From Acinetobacter populi (lineage in GTDB: Bacteria; Pseudomonadota; Gammaproteobacteria; Pseudomonadales; Moraxellaceae), in NCBI RefSeq assembly GCF_002174125.1, contig NZ_NEXX01000001.1, forward strand, positions 1,099,160-1,163,159: a stretch of DNA of 64,000 nt, read 5' to 3'. The translations under genes and the position numbers were made by a program. The notes under the pieces are model-generated. The model saw nothing but the letters and a program-made list of their open reading frames with translations, ran no database searches and was not told where the DNA came from. Positions 27,385 through 35,963 of the stretch are shown piece by piece. Within the stretch, counting starts at the first letter, position 1. Every line of letters begins with the position of its first letter.

Positions 27385-28377
27385 TTAATAATAAGCAGCT
27401 TTCTTGGCCATTGATTCTTCAGCCTTTTTATACGAGCGATTATACATTTGCTCTAAATGTTCTCCAACTGTACATGGTTCAAATTTTGGAACTTCATTTT
27501 CCTTAAGCGTTCCAGGTACAGGAGAAATCACAGCATGATAATCAGGTTCATAAAAAAATGGGATAGAATATCGATATTCACCATTTGAATAGACATTTCT
27601 AACCCGATGTGGATTTGAATGATATAAACCATTAGTCCATTTTGGAATCATATCTCCTAAATTAACCACAAAGGTATCTTCAATTGGAGAAGCTTTTACC
27701 CAAGTTCCATCAGGCATACAAACCTCAAGCCCTCCTATCTGATCCTGAGCTAAAATAGTAACAGATCCCCAGTCTGTATGTGCCCCTGCACCAAATGTTA
27801 ATTCATCTGCATCTTTTGGATGTGAAGGGTAACGTATCATGCGCAGAGTCCCCATAGGATCCTGACTTGAGGCATCAAAATAATTACTTGGCAAAGAAAG
27901 TGATAATGCCAATAATTTCATAATGAAATCTGATAATTTATACATTTCATCAATATATTCTAGACAAATAGACTCACATTCTGGTAATTCAGTAGGCCAT
28001 TGATTTGGACCATAATTTTGATATTTGGCAATCGCATATGGATGATCTTGTGGATAATTTTTACCACAATAATATCCTTCTTTTAAATCAGGTTTGGCAT
28101 TTGGATCTAATTGCTGACCATTAATTTTGTCAAATCCTCTAAAACCAAAGAAATTTCTTACATTATACTTTTGCTTTATTTCATCGGATAAACTTAATAG
28201 CTTTTTCGCCAAAGTAAATTGTCTGGTAACCGTATCACGACTAACACCATGATTTTTGACGTAGAAAAATCCTGAATTTGTTGCAGCTTTATACAACTCT
28301 TTTACAACTTTCTGAGTTATTTCACTTTCCGGATCATTAATATCTACATCTTTTAAATCTATGACTGGAATACCCAT
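27385..28377 (-). CDS. Fe(II)/2-oxoglutarate oxygenase, isopenicillin-N-synthase fold (thymine-hydroxylase-like candidate)
   Basis: 330 residues. An N-terminal DIOX_N domain starts IPVIDLKDVD with SGFFYVKNHGV; the core double-stranded beta helix has iron ligands His200 and Asp202 (GAHTDWGSVTIL) and His257 (SNPHRVRN), and 2-oxoglutarate-binding Arg269 and Ser271 (YRYSIPFF). All catalytic residues are intact. Fungal thymine 7-hydroxylases belong to this family and size class, and the gene sits next to rutG under a sigma-54-type promoter, so a 5-methyl-pyrimidine substrate is my inference. Start 28377 follows AGGAGC. Plant-hormone-type or amino-acid oxidations of the same fold remain possible. 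Confidence 0.85.
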   Translation of the reverse strand: MGIPVIDLKDVDINDPESEITQKVVKELYKAATNSGFFYVKNHGVSRDTVTRQFTLAKKLLSLSDEIKQKYNVRNFFGFRGFDKINGQQLDPNAKPDLKEGYYCGKNYPQDHPYAIAKYQNYGPNQWPTELPECESICLEYIDEMYKLSDFIMKLLALSLSLPSNYFDASSQDPMGTLRMIRYPSHPKDADELTFGAGAHTDWGSVTILAQDQIGGLEVCMPDGTWVKASPIEDTFVVNLGDMIPKWTNGLYHSNPHRVRNVYSNGEYRYSIPFFYEPDYHAVISPVPGTLKENEVPKFEPCTVGEHLEQMYNRSYKKAEESMAKKAAYY

Positions 28378-28454
28378 TTCATTGCTCCTATATATCTTCA
28401 ATTAACCCTTTTAAACAGATTAAAGATCTCAACCTTTATGCCATAATAAATACA

Positions 28455-28471
28455 AGCAAATAATGCACCAA
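28455..28471 (-). promoter_or_regulatory. Sigma-54 promoter of the oxygenase gene
   Basis: Minus strand reads TTGGTGCATTATTTGCT; GG and GC are ten bases apart. The leader would be about 66 bases, as at rutA. No RutR box was found here. Confidence 0.65.
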
Positions 28472-28586
28472 CTTATAAAAAATTTAAAAATTAATATATA
28501 AAATATTTTCTTTTAATAATATAGAGTTATCCTCTATAGAATAAAAACAATATAAAACAGCATAACAGTTAAAATATATAAATCTA

Positions 28587-28635
28587 TATTGCACAATAAG
28601 AACACAAAATGCACAATATTAAAGCTGTCCTGCAC
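28587..28635. promoter_or_regulatory. Three phased GCAC elements upstream of the oxygenase promoter
   Basis: GCAC occurs at 28591, 28611 and 28632, spaced 20 and 21 bases, i.e. two helical turns. The first two lie in TTGCACAATA and ATGCACAATA. They sit 120-165 bases upstream of the -24 element, the usual place for sigma-54 enhancers. Confidence 0.45.
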
Positions 28636-28691
28636 CTAAATTAAAAACATAAGAATTAAAATATATTATTTATTAAGTAGTTTTAAATATA

Positions 28692-28722
28692 AAAAAAGCA
28701 CTTGTAAATAAGTGCTTTTTTA
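28692..28722 (-). terminator. Rho-independent terminator of rutG
   Basis: AAGCACTT and AAGTGCTT arms with A- and T-runs on both sides. It separates the rutABCFG unit from the oxygenase gene. Confidence 0.85.
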
Positions 28723-28733
28723 TATAACTAGAA

Positions 28734-30068
28734 TTAGACTTTTTTAAGATCTAAATCTTCAGGTATAGCTTCTTTTATACTTTTCTCTCGATTTAAAAAT
28801 AAATTAAGTAATATCGCTGCAAATGTTGCTGTTCCAATACCACCTAAATCAAAACTTCCAATATGAATTGAATAATTACCAGTCCCCATAATAACTGTCA
28901 CGGCAGCAACAATCATATTGCCATTCTTAGTAAAGTCTACCTGATTATTAATCCAGATACGTGCCCCGGCAATGGTAATCAAACCAAAAACGACGATTGA
29001 TGCTCCACCCAAAACCGCAGCGGGTAAGGTACTAATCACTGCACCAAATTTTGGTGATAATCCCAATAAAATTGCAAAACAACCAGCCACCACAAAAATA
29101 ATGGTGGAATAAATTTTTGTTGCAGCCATTACACCAATATTTTCTGCATAAGTGGTTAAACCCGTACCACCAACCGATCCTGACAATGTAGTACAAAAAC
29201 CATCTGCAAAAAAAGCACGTCCCATATAAGGTGAAATATTTTGCCCAGTCATGGCACCGACAACTTTAAAATGAGCCAGATTTTCTGCCATTAAAATAAT
29301 AGCAATTGGTGCAATTAGTAAAATTGCATCCATTCGAAATTCAGGTTGATGAAATGTTGGTAAACCAAACCATGCTGCATTTGCAATAGGTGTAAAATCA
29401 ATAGGTTTTCCGAAACCCAATATATTAGCTGTAATAAAATAAATAAAATAGGCCAATAATAAGCCCACTAATAGTAACAGTCTTCTTAGCATTCCTTTGG
29501 TAAATACAGCTACACTACCAATACATAATACAGTGACCAATGCCATCCATGTATCAAAACTATTATCTGAAATCCCTTTAATTGTAATCGGGGCAAGGTT
29601 TAAGCCTACGATCATGACAATCGCACCGGCCACAACTGGAGGTAATAATTTTTCCAGCCAATCCGACCCAGTCTTCATGATGAGTAAGCCCATTAATGCA
29701 TAAAAAATCCCACAAATAACAGTACCACCTAAAGCTACACCAATATTGGGATTTCCACCGCTACCACTATAGCCTGTCACAGCAACAACAGCACCAATAA
29801 ACGCAAAACTTGCGCCTAAATAGCTGGGCACTCGTCCACCTGTAATGATAAAAAACAGGATCGTACCTATACCTGAAAGCAGCATTGTCAAACTAGGATC
29901 AAATCCCATCAGTAATGGTCCTAACACTGTTGCCCCAAACATGGCAAAAGTGTGTTGCAGTCCTAATACAATAGATTGTCCTGCGGGTAAATATTCATTC
30001 ATTGCTACTGGTGTTTTTTCGATATCACCAGTATAAGGTCGCCATTTTACAAACCAGCTTTCTTTCAT
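28734..30068 (-). CDS. rutG: Pyrimidine permease RutG
   Basis: 444 residues, NCS2 family, with about 14 membrane segments. ENIGVMAATKIYSTIIF is the uracil-type core motif and the start MKESWFVKWRPYTG is typical of RutG. It imports uracil and related pyrimidines. It is the last gene of rutA-B-C-F-G, 50 bases after rutF, followed by a strong terminator. Its coding sequence is more AT-rich than the paralogue at 23.5 kb although the first 70 bases are identical in both. Confidence 0.93.
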   Translation of the reverse strand: MKESWFVKWRPYTGDIEKTPVAMNEYLPAGQSIVLGLQHTFAMFGATVLGPLLMGFDPSLTMLLSGIGTILFFIITGGRVPSYLGASFAFIGAVVAVTGYSGSGGNPNIGVALGGTVICGIFYALMGLLIMKTGSDWLEKLLPPVVAGAIVMIVGLNLAPITIKGISDNSFDTWMALVTVLCIGSVAVFTKGMLRRLLLLVGLLLAYFIYFITANILGFGKPIDFTPIANAAWFGLPTFHQPEFRMDAILLIAPIAIILMAENLAHFKVVGAMTGQNISPYMGRAFFADGFCTTLSGSVGGTGLTTYAENIGVMAATKIYSTIIFVVAGCFAILLGLSPKFGAVISTLPAAVLGGASIVVFGLITIAGARIWINNQVDFTKNGNMIVAAVTVIMGTGNYSIHIGSFDLGGIGTATFAAILLNLFLNREKSIKEAIPEDLDLKKV

Positions 30069-30118
30069 TATGTACCACCCCGAGATTACTCATTCATTGC
30101 CAAGATCAGGATAAAAAA

Positions 30119-30712
30119 TCAGTGATGTTTAGTGAGTTGGTGATATGCCCGGTCAAAATAAATCAGACTACGAGCGCCTTGTTTTTGCTGAATCTCTAAG
30201 ACTTCGCAAAAGAAAATATCGTGTGTTCCCATACTGGTAATCTGTTTAACCTTACAATCAAATGCCAGCATGGCATCCTGTAATACAGGTGAACCGGTTA
30301 CCAGTGTTTGCCATTGTCCCTGTGCAAAGCGTTCATCCATGGGTGTTTTGCCACCAAATAAATTACTTAAATCCTGATGTTCTAAAGCCAGCGTATTAAC
30401 ACACAGCACCTGATTTTTTTTAAAAGTTTCATAGACCGATGCATTGCGGTTTAAGCACACCAAGAGTGTTGGTGGTGTATCCGTTACACTGCATACTGCG
30501 GAAGCGGTAAAGCCCGCACGTCCAGCATCGCCATCAGTGCTGATAATATTGACAGCAGCAGCCAGATTACTCATGGCATTTCTAAACAATTGTTGGGTGT
30601 TAGATAACACTGGTTTTGTACCTGCATTGAGGTCTTTTTCCACTTTAGCCACCATGTGATTTGATTGTGCTGTATGTGCTGTCAAATTTCTGGCCTGAAC
30701 AATCGAATTCAT
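30119..30712 (-). CDS. rutF: Flavin reductase RutF
   Basis: 197 residues; a flavin_reduct domain begins after a variable N-terminal extension of about 38 residues. [42 protein letters not shown] and the C-terminal IFFCEVLEI are the family motifs. RutF supplies reduced FMN to the RutA monooxygenase. AGGAG precedes the start. The gene sits between rutC (135-base gap) and rutG. The N-terminal extension is longer than in E. coli RutF (164 residues). Confidence 0.93.
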   Translation of the reverse strand: MNSIVQARNLTAHTAQSNHMVAKVEKDLNAGTKPVLSNTQQLFRNAMSNLAAAVNIISTDGDAGRAGFTASAVCSVTDTPPTLLVCLNRNASVYETFKKNQVLCVNTLALEHQDLSNLFGGKTPMDERFAQGQWQTLVTGSPVLQDAMLAFDCKVKQITSMGTHDIFFCEVLEIQQKQGARSLIYFDRAYHQLTKHH

Positions 30713-30847
30713 TGATATATCTCCTGTACATCCGCAAGACTTGTACAGCCATGGCTTGGTGACTCATCCGGTCAATCCTGCTCAAAGCACCATACAATTG
30801 TCTTGCGTCTGGCAATTTATTGTTTCCAACATATTGAATAAATGGAC

Positions 30848-31231
30848 TTATCCAATATGTGCAATTGATGCAATTTCGACTAATGCATCCGGTTTAACCA
30901 AACCGCACTGTATGCAATAGCGAGCAGGTTTATCATTGGGGAAAAATTCGGCATAGACCTGATTGATGTCAGCATAATCCGCCCAGTCTTTGACAAAGAT
31001 CGAATTAAAAGTCACGTCATCCATGCTACCGCCCGCGGTTTCAATCACGGTTTTGATGGTTTGCAACACATGCCGTGCCTGAGCTGCGGCATCGCCAACA
31101 AAAACCACATCGTTATTTTCATCCAACGGCAGCGTACCTGAGACATAGACAATATTGTCGGCCAACGTTGCAGGAACATAAGGGGCTAAAGGTTTTCCAG
31201 TACCTTCCGGGATAATGACTGTTTTCGCCAT
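30848..31231 (-). CDS. rutC: RutC, Rid/YjgF-family deaminase
   Basis: 127 residues, the E. coli length. Starts [36 protein letters not shown] and ends in [14 protein letters not shown] (blocks shortened). RutC belongs to the Rid family and is proposed to deaminate 3-aminoacrylate peracid products, or to speed 3-aminoacrylate handling, in the Rut pathway. The eight-codon upstream extension is rejected in favour of the conserved MAKTVI start. It follows rutB by 46 bases. Confidence 0.94.
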   Translation of the reverse strand: MAKTVIIPEGTGKPLAPYVPATLADNIVYVSGTLPLDENNDVVFVGDAAAQARHVLQTIKTVIETAGGSMDDVTFNSIFVKDWADYADINQVYAEFFPNDKPARYCIQCGLVKPDALVEIASIAHIG

Positions 31232-31277
31232 GATTGTTCTCCAAAATTTAAGCAATAATTGAATATGAAAAAATGAG

Positions 31278-32015
31278 TTAAGCCGCAGAACTTTGTGTGC
31301 TTTTCACAAAACATTGCTGCATACTGGACACATCAGATACCCAGCCAAAAAAGGTTTTGACGTTATATAAGGTGGCTTCATGTGCTTCACGCGGACCGGC
31401 CTGATAACATGCGTCATCAAGCAAAACCCCAAAATATTCAAGGAAGAAACCATCACGCAAGGTGGATTCAACACAGACATTGGTGGCAATCCCAGTAAAC
31501 AGTAGGTTACGAATGCCACGGGCACGCAGTACGCTATCGAGCGAAGTATTGAAAAAACCGCTATACCGTGGTTTATCAATTACAATATCGCCTTCAGCTG
31601 GTTGTAATTCATCGACCAGTTCATAATCCCAACCGCCTTTGGCCAGCAATTTGCCTTGTAACTCAGGTTTTTTACGCATGGTTTTAATGGCATTGGATTT
31701 ATGAAAATTGGGGGAACCCGCACCACCAGCTTCGACATATTGGTCATCCCAACCATTACGGAAAAAGATCACCTGAATACCAGCTTGATGCGCAATCTCA
31801 ATTGCCTTTTTAATCTGTTCAATCACTGGTTTGGTGGTCGATACATCAAAACCAGCCAAATCCAAATAGCCGCCAAGACTGGCATAGGCATTTTGCATAT
31901 CCACCACGATTAATGCGGTTTGTTTCGGATCAAGCTGTAAAGACTCTGGTACAGCACTAAGTACAGGTGCAGATTCAGGGGTGAAATCGGCACGTAAAGT
32001 TTCTATATGGCTCAT
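31278..32015 (-). CDS. rutB: Ureidoacrylate amidohydrolase RutB
   Basis: 245 residues, isochorismatase-like cysteine hydrolase. Catalytic Asp39 lies in [13 protein letters not shown], Lys in the [12 protein letters not shown] block, and Cys in [16 protein letters not shown]. RutB hydrolyses peroxyureidoacrylate or ureidoacrylate to carbamate and aminoacrylate. The gene overlaps rutA by four bases (ATGA), a translational coupling typical for rutAB. Identification is secure. Confidence 0.95.
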   Translation of the reverse strand: MSHIETLRADFTPESAPVLSAVPESLQLDPKQTALIVVDMQNAYASLGGYLDLAGFDVSTTKPVIEQIKKAIEIAHQAGIQVIFFRNGWDDQYVEAGGAGSPNFHKSNAIKTMRKKPELQGKLLAKGGWDYELVDELQPAEGDIVIDKPRYSGFFNTSLDSVLRARGIRNLLFTGIATNVCVESTLRDGFFLEYFGVLLDDACYQAGPREAHEATLYNVKTFFGWVSDVSSMQQCFVKSTQSSAA

Positions 32016-33124
32016 GCGCTTTTCTCCAGATTGGCAACCTGACTTGGAATCGGACTATCTACATCTATACGACTTTTCATGAGTGGCTGGATTTTGGTGC
32101 CAAAATCTTCTACACCCTGCACAAAATCATCAAAGGTTAATAAAATGCCATCGGTCCCTTTGACTTCGGCAATTTCATCAAGCATGGCAGCAACTTTTTG
32201 GTAAGAACCCACCAAAGTTCCCATATTGATATTGACCGGAGAAACACTTGAAGCCATATGACGAATATTAGTATCACTGCCGGATTTGGTATCTTTTGCA
32301 CCTTGATCCTGTAACCAATGAATGGCATCCATATCTGCACCATCGTTATAGCACTGCCATTTTGCCAATGCTTTTTCATCACTATCGTCAGCAATCACCA
32401 TAAACAGAACATACGTTGACACATCACGTCCGGTTTTATCCGTTTGGGCTTTTAAACGATCATTAATACCAGCATAGGCAGTTGGGGTATTTAAGCCTTT
32501 ACCAAAGACAAAATTGTAATCTGCATATTTTGCCGAGAATGCCAGACCTTCATCAGATTGGCCGGCACAGATGATTTTCATGTCCGCCTGAGGAATCGGT
32601 TTCACCTGGCAATCATCCATTTTAAAGAATTCACCTTTAAAATCAGAATGTCCAGATGCCCACAAATCACGTAACACTTGCACATATTCAGATAAATATT
32701 GGTAGCGTTTGCCAAAATATTCATCACCCGGCCACATGCCCATCTGGCTATATTCCGGTTTTTGCCAGCCAGTGACCACATTTAAACCAAAACGACCATT
32801 TGAGATTGAATCAATGGTAGAAGCCATACGCGCCACAATCGCAGGTGGCATCACTAATGTTGCTGCTGTTGCATAAATTTGAATTTTGGACGTCACGGCT
32901 GCCAGACCAGCCATTAAAGTGAAGGTTTCAAGGTTATAATCCCAGAATTCTGTTTCACCACCAAAACCACGCAGTTTGATCATCGACAAGGCAAAGTCAA
33001 AACCATAATGTTCAGCCAGTTGTACGATCTCTTTATTTAATTCGAAGCTCGGTTTGTATTGCGGTGCTGTTTTCGAAAGCAACCAGCCATTATTTCCAAT
33101 TGGACAAAATACACCAACTTTCAT
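32012..33124 (-). CDS. rutA: Pyrimidine monooxygenase RutA
   Basis: 370 residues of the luciferase-like, FMNH2-dependent group. [49 protein letters not shown] and [15 protein letters not shown] are RutA-specific blocks. RutA opens the uracil ring at C4 with O2, giving peroxyureidoacrylate; thymine is also accepted in E. coli. It heads the rutABCFG unit, with a textbook sigma-54 promoter and a RutR operator upstream. Confidence 0.96.
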   Translation of the reverse strand: MKVGVFCPIGNNGWLLSKTAPQYKPSFELNKEIVQLAEHYGFDFALSMIKLRGFGGETEFWDYNLETFTLMAGLAAVTSKIQIYATAATLVMPPAIVARMASTIDSISNGRFGLNVVTGWQKPEYSQMGMWPGDEYFGKRYQYLSEYVQVLRDLWASGHSDFKGEFFKMDDCQVKPIPQADMKIICAGQSDEGLAFSAKYADYNFVFGKGLNTPTAYAGINDRLKAQTDKTGRDVSTYVLFMVIADDSDEKALAKWQCYNDGADMDAIHWLQDQGAKDTKSGSDTNIRHMASSVSPVNINMGTLVGSYQKVAAMLDEIAEVKGTDGILLTFDDFVQGVEDFGTKIQPLMKSRIDVDSPIPSQVANLEKSA

Positions 33125-33201
33125 GTTGCACCTCTCTTTAAAAAATACATTTCAACAAATGGATTAAAACCATTTCTTCCATTTTGATATATTTTTAATT
33201 A

Positions 33202-33218
33202 AGCAATACTCGTGCCAA
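33202..33218 (-). promoter_or_regulatory. Sigma-54 promoter of rutA
   Basis: Minus strand reads TTGGCACGAGTATTGCT, a full match to the consensus TTGGCAC-N5-TTGCW. A start near 33191 gives a leader of about 66 bases. Confidence 0.85.
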
Positions 33219-33271
33219 CTAATTTTAATAATATTTATCATATATTTATATTATTTTATGCACTTTATTTT

Positions 33272-33289
33272 TTTGACCATATGGTCAAA
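33272..33289. promoter_or_regulatory. Perfect RutR operator in the rutA-rutR gap
   Basis: TTGACCA-TA-TGGTCAA at 33273-33288 matches the RutR consensus exactly; one further A/T pair extends the symmetry. It lies 56 bases upstream of the rutA -24 element and 143 bases before rutR. Confidence 0.88.
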
Positions 33290-33314
33290 TCAAATGCATC
33301 AAAAAGGTACTATC

Positions 33315-33331
33315 CGCACAATTCATGTGCA
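33315..33331. promoter_or_regulatory. NtrC-type enhancer upstream of rutA
   Basis: GCAC-AATTCAT-GTGC (33316-33330) has the GCAC-N7-GTGC spacing of enterobacterial NtrC sites and lies about 100 bases upstream of the -24 element. Confidence 0.6.
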
Positions 33332-33430
33332 ATTTATGCAAAAAATAAAGTCCTTTTTTTATTATGGATTTATGACAGCGCAAGCTGTTTTTGCTATGAT
33401 GAGCACACCTTTATTGGCTATGCACCACTC

Positions 33431-34081
33431 ATGACCGTGACCATAAAAAAGCAAACTATTGCCAAATCATCCATTTCAAAAAAACAACAACTGATTATTC
33501 AAGCTGCCTTAAAAGTTTTTTCGCTCTATGGTTTAACCGGGGCAAGTATGGAACAAATTGCCCAAGAAGCAGACATGTCTAAATCCAATCTGTTTTATTA
33601 TTTTGATAGTAAAGATGAGCTATATACGGCTGTACTTTCTCATGTACTAACGGAATGGCTAGCACCATTAAATGATATCCAGTTGGAACAAGAACCTGCT
33701 CAGGCACTTAGTCACTATATCGACGTAAAATATCAGCTGTCGAAAAAAATGCCGGAAGCATCCAAACTATATGCACTGGAAATTATTCAGGGCGCTCCGC
33801 ATTTAACCAAGATTTTAAAGGGTCCATTAAAGGCACTGGTCAAAGAGAAAACTGCGATCATTGATGCATGGATTGCTGCTGGAAAAATGAAGCCCATCTC
33901 TGCCCTGCATTTAATTTTTCATATTTGGGCGGTGACACAGCATTATTCTGATTTTGCGGCACAAATCGAAGCAGTGAGTGGCAAGAGCTTGTCCAATAAA
34001 GTCTTTGCACAAGATGCCAAAGCCACAACACTGCAATTACTGGTTGAAAGTTTAGTCATTAAAGAGGAAACCGTAGCTTAA
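33431..34081 (+). CDS. rutR: TetR-family pyrimidine regulator RutR
   Basis: 216 residues (E. coli 212). An N-terminal TetR HTH (KKQQLIIQAALKVFSLYGLTG then SMEQIAQEADMSKSNLFYYFDSKDEL) is followed by the RutR-type C-terminal domain with LSHYIDVKYQLSKKMPEASKLYALEI. RutR binds TTGACCA-N2-TGGTCAA and is released by uracil or thymine. The long N-terminal extension upstream of 33431 lies over the rutA promoter and is not coding. Divergent from rutA, convergent with rutE (20-base gap). Confidence 0.95.
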   Translation: MTVTIKKQTIAKSSISKKQQLIIQAALKVFSLYGLTGASMEQIAQEADMSKSNLFYYFDSKDELYTAVLSHVLTEWLAPLNDIQLEQEPAQALSHYIDVKYQLSKKMPEASKLYALEIIQGAPHLTKILKGPLKALVKEKTAIIDAWIAAGKMKPISALHLIFHIWAVTQHYSDFAAQIEAVSGKSLSNKVFAQDAKATTLQLLVESLVIKEETVA

Positions 34082-34100
34082 TCGTACGATTCCCTAACAA

Positions 34101-34700
34101 TTAAATAATCTTGCAAGCATCGTCAAAGCTCAGACGCGGCAAACGGGCAAATAATTTTTCTGTTACGCCATAACCAATATTAATGATCAAATTGGATTTC
34201 CATGTTGTACCAGCAAAAAAGGTTTCATCAACCAGTTTTGGATTAAAGCCAGACATCGGACCTGTATCCAGTCCCAGACTACGACATGCCAGAATCAGAT
34301 AAGCCGCCTGCATCGAACTATTGCGAAAAGCAGTTTCATGTGCCAATTCTGCACTGGAAGTAAACCATGAGCGTGCATCGCCATGTGGAAACAGTTCCGG
34401 TAATTTTTCATAAAATTCTGCATCATACGCCACAATCACTGTAACAGGTGCAGTCATGGTTTTTTCCAGATTTCCAGAAGACAAAGCAGGTTTTAACTGC
34501 GCTTTTGCTTCCGGTGATTTCACAAATAAAAAACGTGCAGGTGAACAATTGGCAGATGTCGGTGCCATTTTGACCAGATCATAAATTGCCGCAATTTGTG
34601 CATCTGTCACGTCCCTATCCTGCCATGCATTATGGGTACGTGCGTCCAGAAACAATTGTTTGAGTACATCTTGCTGCAAACTCTGTTGATCAATTGTCAT
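34101..34700 (-). CDS. rutE: Malonic semialdehyde reductase RutE
   Basis: 199 residues, nitroreductase fold with [41 protein letters not shown] and [13 protein letters not shown] are RutE blocks. It reduces malonic semialdehyde to 3-hydroxypropionate, or the methylated analogue from thymine. It follows rutD by 23 bases as a two-gene unit separate from rutABCFG, unlike the single operon of E. coli. Confidence 0.94.
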   Translation of the reverse strand: MTIDQQSLQQDVLKQLFLDARTHNAWQDRDVTDAQIAAIYDLVKMAPTSANCSPARFLFVKSPEAKAQLKPALSSGNLEKTMTAPVTVIVAYDAEFYEKLPELFPHGDARSWFTSSAELAHETAFRNSSMQAAYLILACRSLGLDTGPMSGFNPKLVDETFFAGTTWKSNLIINIGYGVTEKLFARLPRLSFDDACKII

Positions 34701-34722
34701 GTGTTATCTCCTGTTCCAATAA

Positions 34723-35499
34723 TTAGGCTTGATTTAAAAATTTAATCAGAATGTCATTTACACTAGCCATCTGAGTCACTGTACTGGCGTGCGCACCACT
34801 GGTCAGCAACTCAAGTTCGGCATGTTTGATTAATTTGGCCAGTTCAAAACCACGTTGCCACGGCACCAGAAAATCATCCTGATTAACAATCACTAATGTC
34901 TGATTTTCGATTTCTGATGCTGTGATTGCAGGTCGATACTGTTGTAAGGCATTTAAACGTTTTAATACATTTTCTATAGGCGCAAAAGATGCAATCATCT
35001 TGTCTTCTTGTGCCTGTAGTGAGGTGGCATGTGCAGAAATCCAAGCCGGCGGATATAAAAACAATGCCTGCGCACGGACATAAGCTTCTATCCCTGCATG
35101 CTGCAATAATGCTGTGCGGGCTTGAAAACATTTCTGCGTATGTGCATCCAGTTGATCCCAAGCATTAATCAATACCAGCTTATCCACCAATTCAGGATAA
35201 TGCTTTGCCAATTCCAGCCCAATAAAGCCACCCAGTGCATGACCAATAAAATGACAGGCATGTAATTTATTCTGCTGCAAAATTTCTGCAAGCTGTTCGG
35301 CCAAATGCAGCATACTGTAACCATCAGGCAATTGCGGACTATCTGCAAATACGCCCTCCTGATCATAACAAAGTACCTGAAAATGCTCAGTCAACGCCTC
35401 AATTTGTGGTTGCCAAAAATGTGCATGTCCACCAAGTCCGGAACTTAACACCACGGTTTTATCGGTTTGATGCTTACAGGGATAGAGATATACGCTCAT
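34723..35499 (-). CDS. rutD: RutD, alpha/beta-hydrolase-fold protein of the Rut pathway
   Basis: 258 residues. The fold motifs LSSGLGGHAHFWQPQ, CHFIGHALGGFIGLELA and a late His (GAHASTVTQ) are present. The nucleophile elbow reads GHALGG, with Ala where hydrolases have Ser. I recall this as normal for RutD but could not check. RutD is thought to speed the breakdown of aminoacrylate or its carbamate. It heads a rutDE unit with its own sigma-54-type promoter and RutR-like box. Confidence 0.92.
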   Translation of the reverse strand: MSVYLYPCKHQTDKTVVLSSGLGGHAHFWQPQIEALTEHFQVLCYDQEGVFADSPQLPDGYSMLHLAEQLAEILQQNKLHACHFIGHALGGFIGLELAKHYPELVDKLVLINAWDQLDAHTQKCFQARTALLQHAGIEAYVRAQALFLYPPAWISAHATSLQAQEDKMIASFAPIENVLKRLNALQQYRPAITASEIENQTLVIVNQDDFLVPWQRGFELAKLIKHAELELLTSGAHASTVTQMASVNDILIKFLNQA

Positions 35500-35535
35500 A
35501 AGAAAAATATAAATAATAAAAGATAAGATTATTTA

Positions 35536-35552
35536 AGCAAAAACCGCACCAA
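35536..35552 (-). promoter_or_regulatory. Sigma-54 promoter of rutDE
   Basis: Minus strand reads TTGGTGCGGTTTTTGCT; GG and GC are ten bases apart. A start near 35525 gives a leader of about 26 bases. Confidence 0.65.
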
Positions 35553-35553
35553 T

Positions 35554-35569
35554 TTTACCAAATGATCAA
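35554..35569. promoter_or_regulatory. Degenerate RutR-like operator before rutDE
   Basis: TTTACCA-AA-TGATCAA matches 12 of 14 defined consensus positions and touches the upstream edge of the promoter. Confidence 0.5.
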
Positions 35570-35963
35570 AAATAAAAATTAATAACACTTTGTTTTTCTT
35601 ATTTAAACAAAAAATTATTATTCAATTTAACAATTAAGTAACTCGCAAAAACGGATTTTTTAAATTTATGCTTAAACTAAATTTTTGAATTCTATTGGTA
35701 CCGTTGTATAGATCTAATTCCAAATATTTTCAAATATTTATCATCTAAAAAATTAAAACTTCCATGATACAGTAATTAAATCACGACTATCCATAAAATT
35801 ACTTTATTAATCATAAACTAACAATAATAAATTATTTATCAACATAGGTATTAATTTAACATGTGATCTTAGATCGAGGTGTAGCGTCGTGTTCTTCTCA
35901 TAAAATCTTTTAAGCGTTAAGATGGATGTTTCTTTCATTTCTTAATATTTTAGGAATCATAAA
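35570..35963. other. AT-rich intergenic region before the MFS gene
   Basis: About 390 bases, very AT-rich, between divergent rutD and the MFS gene. I see no ORF or RNA gene; promoters of the MFS gene must lie here but none stands out. Confidence 0.4.

Noticed and set aside
33212..33430. N-terminal extension of rutR
   Set aside because: It covers the rutA sigma-54 promoter and the RutR operator, and the TetR domain begins only after the ATG at 33431.
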